From Stanieria sp964562685 (lineage in GTDB: Bacteria; Cyanobacteriota; Cyanobacteriia; Cyanobacteriales; Xenococcaceae), in the NCBI GenBank assembly GCA_964562685.1, contig CAZLUP010000112.1:1-5888 (forward strand): a stretch of 5,888 nt of DNA, in the 5' to 3' direction. Under the pieces are notes generated by a model. It saw only the letters and a program-made list of their open reading frames with translations. It did no database searches and had not been told where the DNA came from. Below are positions 1 to 5,396 of the stretch, one piece after another. The translations under genes were made by a program, and so were the position numbers. Position 1 is the stretch's first letter, and every line of letters begins with the position of its first letter.

Positions 1-36
1 CAAGCTAGATTTCTTCCGTTTTTATTTTACGTTTTT

Positions 37-183
37 TTAGGTGGAGCTACTTACTAATTCTTCAGTTTGTATGTCTTTAGCTAAAAGAGTTTCTCGTCCA
101 CCTCGCTTGCCTAATTGTTTTTGAATTAGATAGCGATCCGCGAAGCGGTTGCCTGTGGCATCGCTTAAGATTTGGTCTGTCAT
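37..183 (-). pseudogene. N-terminal fragment of a cyanobacterial serine/threonine protein kinase
   Basis: This reading frame has 48 codons, from ATG at 183 to TAA at 37-39. The product starts MTDQILSD, and residues 17-44 (RYLIQKQLGKRGGRETLLAK, then DIQTEELV) read like the glycine-loop start of cyanobacterial Hanks-type Ser/Thr kinases. In those kinases this stretch runs on into a V-V-K segment holding the ATP-binding lysine. Here the similarity stops at ELV, four unrelated residues (SSST) follow, and the frame ends, so the catalytic lysine, HRD and DFG regions are absent. The other two frames just downstream do not restore it within the window. Residues 9-16 (ATGNRFAD) are an insertion encoded by a 24-bp repeat. 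The start lies 20 bp after the YcxB-like gene on the same strand, with no clear SD, so co-transcription is likely. The kinase assignment comes from recalled family sequence and was not searched. It could instead be a short retained ORF, or the rest of the gene could lie beyond the left edge after an insertion. Confidence 0.6.
139..162. repeat. 24-bp small dispersed repeat inserted in a HIP1 octamer
   Basis: The 24 bp between GCGATC (133-138) and GC (163-164) are GC-rich in an AT-rich setting and contain the partly palindromic core CGCGAAGCGG, then TTGCCTGTGGCATC. Removing exactly these 24 bp rejoins GCGATC with GC into a perfect HIP1 octamer, GCGATCGC. The flanking ATC at 136-138 is repeated at 160-162, as expected of an insertion with a short duplication. 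The element is a multiple of three and leaves the kinase frame open, adding eight residues. Size, composition and HIP1 association fit the small dispersed repeats of about 21-27 bp described in Nostoc and other cyanobacteria. Other copies in this genome cannot be seen here. Confidence 0.6.
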
Positions 184-203
184 ATTTGAGCAACAAACAA
201 TTA

Positions 204-746
204 TTATTTTTTAGGAACTTTATTGGCAACTAACTGACGAAATTGCTGCCAATCTTCTTCAGAATTAAAAAAGTTACGAGGTATAATCAGTGCTTGATTA
301 ATACTTGTGTAAAGCATCATTATATTTTTAGCTTCTTTGTATTTCAGCATTACGTGCCAGGGAAATCTTGATTCTCCATAAGAATGATTCCAGAACAACG
401 TTTGCTCTGTTGCTACTCCAGAGAAATTTCCATGAATTAATTTATTAGATTGCCAAACTTTTTTGCTATTTCGTTTTGTAGATTGAAATAGTAGCCATAA
501 CCATAGAAGAATAAATACATCACCAAAAACCGCACTAAAGACCTCACGGGAACTTAATGGTATATCTCCAGGATTCTCTAGTCCTATAAATATCATTAAC
601 CATTTAACTATCATTAAGCCCAAATAAAACCAAAACGCGAATTTAGAAATAAAATTGAACCATGTTGGCAGATAATATTGTTGACAAATATGAAACTGCT
701 TTTCTGTTAAAGTACCACCAAAGTTAATTTCTATTTCTTCAGACAT
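204..746 (-). CDS. YcxB-like two-helix membrane protein
   Basis: The product has 180 residues. It has a short polar N-terminus with an acidic/β-like start (IEINFGGTL), two hydrophobic segments at about 33-56 and 70-88, a basic stretch KRNSKK at 91-96, and a C-terminal soluble domain at about 97-176. That domain contains the pattern seen in YcxB-like proteins: a G-x-A-T-E-x-T segment near 109-117, an aromatic FPWHVMLKYKEAK stretch, a LIIPRNFF strand, then a W-x-x-F helix at the end. This architecture matches the YcxB-like C-terminal family, whose function is not established. The protein probably sits in the cytoplasmic membrane with the C-terminal domain in the cytoplasm. No SD precedes the ATG. 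A 6-bp dyad (TTTGAA, 5-nt loop, TTCAAA, 751-767) lies just upstream of the start and could be an operator or hairpin. The kinase fragment follows 20 bp downstream. Family assignment is by recalled pattern. Confidence 0.7.
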   Translation of the reverse strand: MSEEIEINFGGTLTEKQFHICQQYYLPTWFNFISKFAFWFYLGLMIVKWLMIFIGLENPGDIPLSSREVFSAVFGDVFILLWLWLLFQSTKRNSKKVWQSNKLIHGNFSGVATEQTLFWNHSYGESRFPWHVMLKYKEAKNIMMLYTSINQALIIPRNFFNSEEDWQQFRQLVANKVPKK

Positions 747-789
747 ATTTTTTGAATATTTTTCAAACTTAAATTTTAATTACGTTGAG

Positions 790-825
790 CCTAAAAAACA
801 AATGCAATTAAATTTATTTAGTTGC
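790..825 (-). terminator. weak candidate Rho-independent terminator after the TPR gene
   Basis: Directly after the TPR gene's stop, 825 to 804 read on the minus strand can fold into a 9-position stem with one A-C mismatch and a 4-nt loop (GCAACTAAA, then TTTAATTGC). The following minus-strand bases, 803 to 790, are ATTTGTTTTTTAGG, a T-rich run. The stem is mostly A-T, so termination would be weak and some read-through into the YcxB-like gene 79 bp away is plausible. Confidence 0.4.
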
Positions 826-1539
826 TTAATTACTATTTCCTTGAAGTTCTTGCAAAAACTTTAAAACTCTTTGATAATTATCTTGATCGCCTTGAGCCTT
901 AAATAATTTAGCTGCAATTTGATAATCTGCGATCGCTTCTTGTTTATTTCCCAAAAATTGTTCAGCCAAAGCTCGATTAGCATAACCTAGGGGATTGTTA
1001 GGTTCTAGACGAATTGCTTCTGTATAATCTGCGATCGCTTCTTGATAGTATTTGCGGTCATAATAAGCCGTACCTCTTGCTAAATAAGCTTTAGCCTCAT
1101 TAGGATTAAGACGGATCGCTTCATCATATTTTGCCATCTCCTGTTGCTCGTTGGTCTGAGATGTATTGGTGTTATTAGGCTCGGTATTTGTTAAATTTGA
1201 TAAGGGAGTGGAATCAGTATTTACGATTGGATTGTTTGCAAAAGGATTACTTGCTCGCTTGCCTTGTTGATAATCTAGATAGGCTTGAGGACATTGCTGA
1301 ATGACTTGTTTATAAAGAGCGATTGCCACGGGATTGGGATCAGCAAAATCTTCTTCGAGCAATAATAGATACTGAAGTGTGCGACTATCGGGTTTTTGTT
1401 TACCTGAGAGTACCGCACAAGTTTCAGCAGACATTTGAGGAATATCGATTTGAGCAGTCACTGCTTTTGGATAAATACAGCAAATCGTACTCAATAAAGC
1501 GATCGCACTAGATTGAGAAATTAGGTGTGTAGATTTCAT
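826..1539 (-). CDS. exported TPR-repeat protein
   Basis: The product has 237 residues. Residues 1-30 look like a signal peptide: K2, a hydrophobic run AIALLSTICC, and a likely cut near AVTA|Q. Residues 36-95 form a helical region with three cysteines (41, 83 and the signal-proximal ones aside) and no recognised family. Residues 97-131 are an N/T/S-rich, probably unstructured linker. Two clear tetratricopeptide units follow at about 148-181 and 182-215, each with the A-Y/N-R-G/A, QEAIADY and P/A-ending pattern; a partial unit (AKYDEAIRLNPN) precedes them. A short helix closes the protein. TPR units usually bind partner proteins, so a periplasmic scaffold role is reasonable, but the partner is unknown. 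Two HIP1 octamers sit at the same place in successive repeats. The start is set by the signal peptide; GAGGAA directly abuts the ATG, closer than a normal SD. It is separated from ilvD by a terminator, so it probably has its own promoter. Confidence 0.8.
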   Translation of the reverse strand: MKSTHLISQSSAIALLSTICCIYPKAVTAQIDIPQMSAETCAVLSGKQKPDSRTLQYLLLLEEDFADPNPVAIALYKQVIQQCPQAYLDYQQGKRASNPFANNPIVNTDSTPLSNLTNTEPNNTNTSQTNEQQEMAKYDEAIRLNPNEAKAYLARGTAYYDRKYYQEAIADYTEAIRLEPNNPLGYANRALAEQFLGNKQEAIADYQIAAKLFKAQGDQDNYQRVLKFLQELQGNSN

Positions 1540-1571
1540 TTCCTCTGCTGGTTTCTTCTATTGAAGAGGAA
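1540..1571 (-). promoter_or_regulatory. 5'-leader hairpin covering the SD-like sequence of the TPR gene
   Basis: On the transcribed strand TTCCTCT (1571-1565) is perfectly complementary to AGAGGAA (1546-1540), which ends immediately before the ATG. The stem has 7 bp and an 18-nt loop. An alternative small hairpin, TCTTC-AATA-GAAGA (1567-1554), uses part of the same bases and would free the AGAGGAA. The two folds exclude each other. Any regulatory effect is inference, and both stems are short. Confidence 0.25.
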
Positions 1572-1641
1572 TCAATTAAGTTTAATTGTAATTTTAGATA
1601 ATTCTGTTTGATTAAGTGCAGTTTTCAATTATTTCTTTACA

Positions 1642-1671
1642 TCTATAGACAAAAAATACTGTAAAAAACAA
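1642..1671 (-). promoter_or_regulatory. weak candidate promoter for the TPR gene
   Basis: On the minus strand TTGTTT (1671-1666) and TATAGA (1647-1642) are separated by 18 bp. Matches are 3/6 for -35 and 4/6 for -10. It lies between the ilvD terminator and the TPR gene, where a promoter is expected, but the sequence support is thin. The implied leader is about 95 nt. Confidence 0.22.
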
Positions 1672-1692
1672 AACCATAAATATATTTTTTAA

Positions 1693-1741
1693 TAAAAAAA
1701 AGCTGAAAAGTATCTCTTTATAAGAGTTTATTCTCAGCTTT
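1693..1741 (-). terminator. Rho-independent terminator of ilvD
   Basis: AAAGCTGA (read on the minus strand from 1741) pairs with TCAGCTTT (ending at 1699), giving an 8-bp perfect stem. The loop holds a nested 5-bp hairpin (CTCTT/AAGAG around 1714-1726). An uninterrupted T run (minus strand, 1701-1694) follows directly. It lies 21 bp beyond the ilvD stop, in the right orientation to end that transcript. Confidence 0.85.
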
Positions 1742-1761
1742 GATGAAGAGTTAGAATATGC

Positions 1762-3447
1762 TTACAAAATATTATGGTCTGTTACTGCACCTAAACTACT
1801 AGAAGAAACTAATTTTGCATATTTTGCTAGCACGCCTCTGGTATAACGAGGTTGAGGTGGTTGCCAAGCTGCTTTACGTTTGAGTAATTCTTCCTCAGCA
1901 ACATTGAGTTGTAGAAGTTTATGATGAGCATCAATAGTAATACTATCTCCTTCTTGAACTAAGGCAATTGTGCCACCTACTGCTGCTTCAGGGGCAACGT
2001 GACCGACTACCATGCCATAAGTACCACCAGAGAAACGTCCATCGGTAATTAAACCAACACAATCGCCTAAACCAGCACCAATAATTGCTGAAGTTGGGGC
2101 AAGCATTTCGCGCATCCCGGGTCCGCCTCTAGGTCCTTCGTAACGAACAACAATGACATCTCCTGGGTTTATTTTGCCAGCGAGAATCGCATCTAAACAT
2201 TCTTCTTCCGATTCAAAGACTCTGGCAGGACCTGTAATTTGAGGATTTTTGACACCACTAATTTTTGCTACAGACCCTTCTGTTGCTAAGTTTCCTTTTA
2301 ATACTGCTAAATGTCCTTCGTAATAAACTGGATTTTCCCAAGGACGAATAACATCTTGATTAGCTGGAGGTGTATCGGGTACATCTGCTAAAACTTCGGC
2401 AATAGTTTCTCCTGTAATTGTTAGCGCCTCCCCATATAATAAGCCATGAACTAATAACATCTTCATAACTTGAGGAATACCACCAGCATTATGTAAATCA
2501 ACGGTGACGTATTTACCAGAAGGTTTAAGGTCACAGATTACAGGTACACGTTTGCGAATTGTTTCAAAATCATCCAAGGTTAGAGGAACACCAATCGTAT
2601 TTGCGATCGCGAGTAAATGTAACACCGCATTAGTCGAACCACCTACCGCCATAATTACTGAAATCGCATTTTCAAAGGCTTGGCGGGTTAAAATTTGGCT
2701 GGGAAGAATTTGTTTGCGGATCGCTTCAACCAAAACAAAAGCCGATTTTTCCGTACTTTCTGCTTTCTCTGCATCTTCTGCTGCCATAGTTGAAGAATAG
2801 GGCAAACTCATCCCCATCGCTTCAAAAGCAGAAGACATGGTGTTAGCTGTAAACATTCCACCACAAGAACCAGCACCAGGGCAAGCATTACGTTCGATCG
2901 CCATTAGTTCTTCTTGATCGATCTTACCAGAACTATACTGCCCTACCGCTTCAAAAACACTGACAACGGTTAAATCCTGTCCTTTGTATTTACCAGGTTT
3001 AATCGTACCACCATAGACAAAGATACCAGGAATATTCATTCTAGCGATCGCGATCATTGCCCCAGGCATATTTTTATCGCAACCACCAATTGCTAAAACT
3101 CCATCCATGCTTTGTCCATTGCAAGCGGTTTCAATTGAGTCAGCAATGACATCACGGGATACCAAGGAATACTTCATTCCTTCTGTTCCCATCGAAATCC
3201 CATCACTGATGGTAATAGTTCCGAACATCTGAGGCATCGCACCAGCTTGAAACAAAGCTTGTTCTGCTCGCTGTGCTAAAGAATTAATCCCCATATTACA
3301 AGGGGTAATAGTACTATATCCATTGGCAAGTCCGACTATGGGTTTAGTAAAGTCATCATCCCCAAAGCCGACAGCCCGTAACATGGCTCGGTTGGGCGAT
3401 CGCTGTTCACCTTTCGTAACGACTTGACTTCTACGATTATCTGGCAT
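1762..3447 (-). CDS. ilvD: dihydroxy-acid dehydratase
   Basis: IlvD removes water from 2,3-dihydroxy-isovalerate and 2,3-dihydroxy-3-methylvalerate to give the 2-keto acids that precede valine, leucine and isoleucine; it acts in the cytoplasm. With ATG at 3447 the product has 561 residues, the usual length for the family. Expected cluster cysteines are C50 (ITPCNMG), C123 (GGCDKNMPGA) and C195 (GAGSCGG). K125 of the CDK motif matches the lysine that is carbamylated in related enzymes, and S473 in LITDGRFSGGTYG matches the proposed catalytic serine. Both ILVD/EDD signatures are intact. An in-frame TTG at 3489 would add 14 residues, but the ATG is chosen because AAGGAG lies 10 bp upstream and MPDNRRSQVVTKG matches the usual N-terminus. 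Cyanobacterial and plant enzymes of this type carry a [2Fe-2S] cluster; cluster type cannot be read directly here. It is followed by a strong terminator and appears monocistronic. Confidence 0.97.
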   Translation of the reverse strand: MPDNRRSQVVTKGEQRSPNRAMLRAVGFGDDDFTKPIVGLANGYSTITPCNMGINSLAQRAEQALFQAGAMPQMFGTITISDGISMGTEGMKYSLVSRDVIADSIETACNGQSMDGVLAIGGCDKNMPGAMIAIARMNIPGIFVYGGTIKPGKYKGQDLTVVSVFEAVGQYSSGKIDQEELMAIERNACPGAGSCGGMFTANTMSSAFEAMGMSLPYSSTMAAEDAEKAESTEKSAFVLVEAIRKQILPSQILTRQAFENAISVIMAVGGSTNAVLHLLAIANTIGVPLTLDDFETIRKRVPVICDLKPSGKYVTVDLHNAGGIPQVMKMLLVHGLLYGEALTITGETIAEVLADVPDTPPANQDVIRPWENPVYYEGHLAVLKGNLATEGSVAKISGVKNPQITGPARVFESEEECLDAILAGKINPGDVIVVRYEGPRGGPGMREMLAPTSAIIGAGLGDCVGLITDGRFSGGTYGMVVGHVAPEAAVGGTIALVQEGDSITIDAHHKLLQLNVAEEELLKRKAAWQPPQPRYTRGVLAKYAKLVSSSSLGAVTDHNIL

Positions 3448-3646
3448 CGATCTCTTGCTCCTTGTGATGAGATAGTCTGTTGAGGGCAAATCCTATCCTA
3501 CCTAGATGTTGAACCAATTTACCACTAACTTTTAAATCTGCTGCTAACCAATAATCAATCTTGATAATCCAGTATAGTTGTTCTTGAATCGGTAAGATAA
3601 CTTTAAATAATAGTTTATAGTCAATCGAGTAGCAACAAACAACCAA
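3437..3646 (-). CDS. possible small ORF overlapping the ilvD start (uncertain)
   Basis: This open frame of 69 codons starts at TTG (3646) and ends with TAA at 3437-3439, eight bases inside ilvD. The frame is actually open from 3685, after a TGA at 3686-3688, but contains no ATG. The product is rich in L, I and V (about a third of residues) and has two Trp and four Tyr (for example QLYWIIKIDYWLAADLK). I do not recognise it. Codon choice looks like that of the neighbouring genes, and so long an open run is unusual in DNA this AT-rich. There is no SD before the TTG. It could be a leader peptide coupled to ilvD translation, the tail of a decayed gene, or chance. Confidence 0.25.
   Translation of the reverse strand: MVVCCYSIDYKLLFKVILPIQEQLYWIIKIDYWLAADLKVSGKLVQHLGRIGFALNRLSHHKEQEIDAR
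3458..3463 (-). promoter_or_regulatory. Shine-Dalgarno sequence deciding the ilvD start
   Basis: AAGGAG on the minus strand ends 10 bp before the ATG at 3447. It is the only clear SD in the window and it favours this ATG over the in-frame TTG at 3489, which would place the SD inside the coding region. The same bases lie inside the upstream open frame at 3437-3646. Confidence 0.75.
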
Positions 3647-3849
3647 AAGGTTGAACTGTGCTTGATTTAATTCAAAATCGAGTTTTCAAAAAACAAATTA
3701 TTTTACTTAGATTTTTAGTGTTTGAATAATTATTAAAATCATGATTGATTTAAGACTTGTTTTGTAAATTAATTGTTAAATTGATAGCTACTATTTTGAA
3801 AACTTTAATTTAACTTTATCAAATTTTGATTATTGTGTTTTTAAGCTTA

Positions 3850-3877
3850 ATTAGAGATAAAGCTATGATAAAGTCAA
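3850..3877 (-). promoter_or_regulatory. candidate promoter facing ilvD
   Basis: On the minus strand TTGACT (3877-3872) and TCTAAT (3855-3850) are separated by 16 bp; each matches the sigma-70 consensus at 5 of 6 positions. Transcription would begin near 3843, giving a leader of about 395 nt that carries the open frame at 3437-3646. Two GATAAAG repeats, 11 bp apart on the plus strand, occupy the spacer and the -35 edge, a position where a regulator could act. Confidence 0.35.
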
Positions 3878-4014
3878 AACATATATCTTTACAGATGAAA
3901 ATTAAAACTACGAGACATCTTAGGCTGAGTTAATTATAAATCAAGAGTTTTAGGGTAAAAAATAAATTATCAAAACTGTAAAGTTATTTAGTTGCAAAAA
4001 TCTTCGCAAACTTC

Positions 4015-4044
4015 TTGTTATTTATTAAAATTTTTCTGCATAAT
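4015..4044 (+). promoter_or_regulatory. candidate promoter of the PEP-CTERM gene
   Basis: TTGTTA (4015-4020, 4/6) and CATAAT (4039-4044, 5/6) are separated by 18 bp. A start near 4051 would leave a leader of about 36 nt before the ATG at 4087. The surrounding DNA is so AT-rich that chance matches are common. Confidence 0.33.
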
Positions 4045-4086
4045 TAATTCATAATTTATCTATTTAGGTATATTAAATTAATTAAA

Positions 4087-5004
4087 ATGCTAATTCACTA
4101 CACTAAACTAATGTCAAGTATAAAATTATCAAGCAAAACTTGCTTATTAACGATTATTTCCCTAGGTAGTAATTTTGTAGGAGGTTTATCAGTCCAGGCT
4201 GCTACCTTTTCTTCCGCACAAAATAGTTTATTTTTAAATAACTTTAGTATTTCCCCATTTAATCCCACAGCCCAAAGCAGTCGTAATGCAGTAGCTATTT
4301 CTGGTGATGCTAGCGCAGTAGTAAATAGTAACGCTGATGGAATTCAAAATTTTGTGATTGATAATCGAGATATTAATAATCCAATTGCTTTTTTAAATAC
4401 TAATTTCCAAACTAATGCGACTGGAGAAGGATTAAAATATTTTGGTCAAGCAACAACTTTCTCAGAAGCAACTGCTAACTTTTCTATTGCTGCTAATCAA
4501 ATTTTAAGTTTTGATTTTCAACTATCTTTAAATATTAATAACGAAGTTAATAGCTGGTTAGATGGTAGTGTCGCTACTTTTAGTGGTATTTCGTTTTCTT
4601 TGTTTGATAGTGCTAACGAAGAATTTTTAGGAGGAGTAAGAATTTTAGGAAATTTAACTACCAATTTAGCCCAAGGATTTAATAATGATTTTCTTGACCC
4701 TAGAGCAACTTCTAATATTAGCATTACTAACTTTTTTATAGATAATTCTTTTGGCAATAATCAAGAATTTGGTCAAATTATTTTAGCTGGTAAATATCAA
4801 AATTTCTTTGCTAATTCTACTCAAGTTAAATTAATCGCCAGCACAATTAATCAATCTTGCGTTCAAGCTCCAAAAACTATTAATCCTTGTCAAAAAGTTC
4901 CTGAGTCAGATAATACTGTGGCTTTAATTTTTGGTTTTTTAGGATTAAGTTTATTTGCTCAATTAATAAAACGCAATAGAATTAAAGAAACCCAAGTTAG
5001 CTAA
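4087..5004 (+). CDS. secreted PEP-CTERM domain protein
   Basis: The product has 305 residues. It begins with a signal peptide ending near VQAA (residue 39). The C-terminus carries a PEP-CTERM sorting signal: VPESDNT at 271-277, a hydrophobic span to about 294, then the basic KRNRIK at 295-300 and a short polar tail. Such tails are recognised and processed by an exosortase, linking the protein to export and often to exopolysaccharide or surface material; no exosortase gene is in this window. The mature part (40-270) is rich in Asn, Ser, Phe and Thr, looks β-strand-rich, and matches no enzyme family I know. Two cysteines, C258 and C268, just before the sorting signal could form a disulfide. The ATG at 4087 has no SD; the ATG at 4111 (residue 9, MSSIKLSSK) would give a more compact signal peptide and is a real alternative. 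No HIP1 octamer occurs in the gene. Confidence 0.85.
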   Translation: MLIHYTKLMSSIKLSSKTCLLTIISLGSNFVGGLSVQAATFSSAQNSLFLNNFSISPFNPTAQSSRNAVAISGDASAVVNSNADGIQNFVIDNRDINNPIAFLNTNFQTNATGEGLKYFGQATTFSEATANFSIAANQILSFDFQLSLNINNEVNSWLDGSVATFSGISFSLFDSANEEFLGGVRILGNLTTNLAQGFNNDFLDPRATSNISITNFFIDNSFGNNQEFGQIILAGKYQNFFANSTQVKLIASTINQSCVQAPKTINPCQKVPESDNTVALIFGFLGLSLFAQLIKRNRIKETQVS

Positions 5005-5068
5005 TAATTAAGTTAATCTGTCTATTGATTTTATGGAAAAACTTTACTAAAAAAAATTACTAAGTAAG

Positions 5069-5101
5069 TTATCAAGATACCGAGTTGATAATATTTTTTT
5101 T
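5069..5101 (+). terminator. Rho-independent terminator of the PEP-CTERM gene
   Basis: TTATCAA (5069-5075) and TTGATAA (5085-5091) form a perfect 7-bp stem with a 9-nt loop, followed after TA by eight T residues (5094-5101). It is 65 bp after the stop codon and correctly oriented. The low GC of the stem is offset by the long T run. Confidence 0.72.
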
Positions 5102-5396
5102 GAAATAAAAAGAAATTTATTTAACAAAAAAGTATGTTATCAGAGAGATTATTAATACCGTTAGAGATTAAACTTGACAAAAGAGTAGCTACTAAATCAT
5201 CCAAAATTATGCTATCAACTAATAAATATTTAGCTTATTCTTTATCTTTATTTAATCCAACCCTAATAAATTAGTATTATATTATTATTTATTAAAAACT
5301 TCTTAAAAAATAATCAAATTTTAACCAAAAGCTAATCTTATTCGGTAATATTTTAGGCAAAGTAATTGACCTTTATTAATTAAAATATACAAACAT
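5102..5396. other. AT-rich spacer upstream of aqpZ
   Basis: This spacer holds no recognised gene. A perfect TTGACA at 5174-5179 has no good -10 at the usual distance. Nearer aqpZ, TTGACC (5366-5371) is followed by TATACA at 14 bp or TACAAA at 16 bp, each 4/6; initiation from either would fall almost at the ATG. A 46-codon ATG frame (5134-5274) has no SD and no recognisable product. Confidence 0.5.

Larger units (their letters stand above)
3647..4086. other. AT-rich divergent intergenic spacer
   Basis: This spacer separates ilvD (leftward) from the PEP-CTERM gene (rightward). It is very AT-rich and contains no HIP1 octamer, no ATG-started ORF of useful length and no RNA gene that I recognise. 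Candidate promoters for both directions are listed separately. It also has an 11-bp perfect inverted repeat (AGTTTTCAAAA at 3681-3691 and its complement at 3794-3804), which may be chance in such DNA, and a GATAAAG direct repeat at 3856-3862 and 3867-3873. Confidence 0.6.

Noticed and set aside
1323..1511. Plus-strand 62-codon frame
   Set aside because: It lies entirely antisense to the TPR gene, has no SD and no recognisable product; the opposite strand has a signal peptide and TPR units.
2504..2800. Plus-strand 98-codon frame
   Set aside because: It is antisense within ilvD, whose product is fully conserved here; an open antisense frame is expected from its codon use.
3448..3489. 14-residue N-terminal extension of IlvD from a TTG
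   Set aside because: It would place the strong AAGGAG inside the coding sequence and does not resemble the usual IlvD N-terminus.
3681..3804. 11-bp perfect inverted repeat, arms 102 bp apart
   Set aside because: The arms are almost all A and T in a 75 percent AT spacer, so a chance match is not unlikely; no element lies between them.
4518..4757. Minus-strand 79-codon frame
   Set aside because: It is antisense within the PEP-CTERM gene, with no SD and no family pattern.
5174..5179. Perfect -35 hexamer TTGACA
   Set aside because: No acceptable -10 at 15-19 bp, so it is not called as a promoter.
5134..5274. 46-codon ATG frame upstream of aqpZ
   Set aside because: It has no SD, no promoter at a good distance and no recognisable features; chance is plausible.
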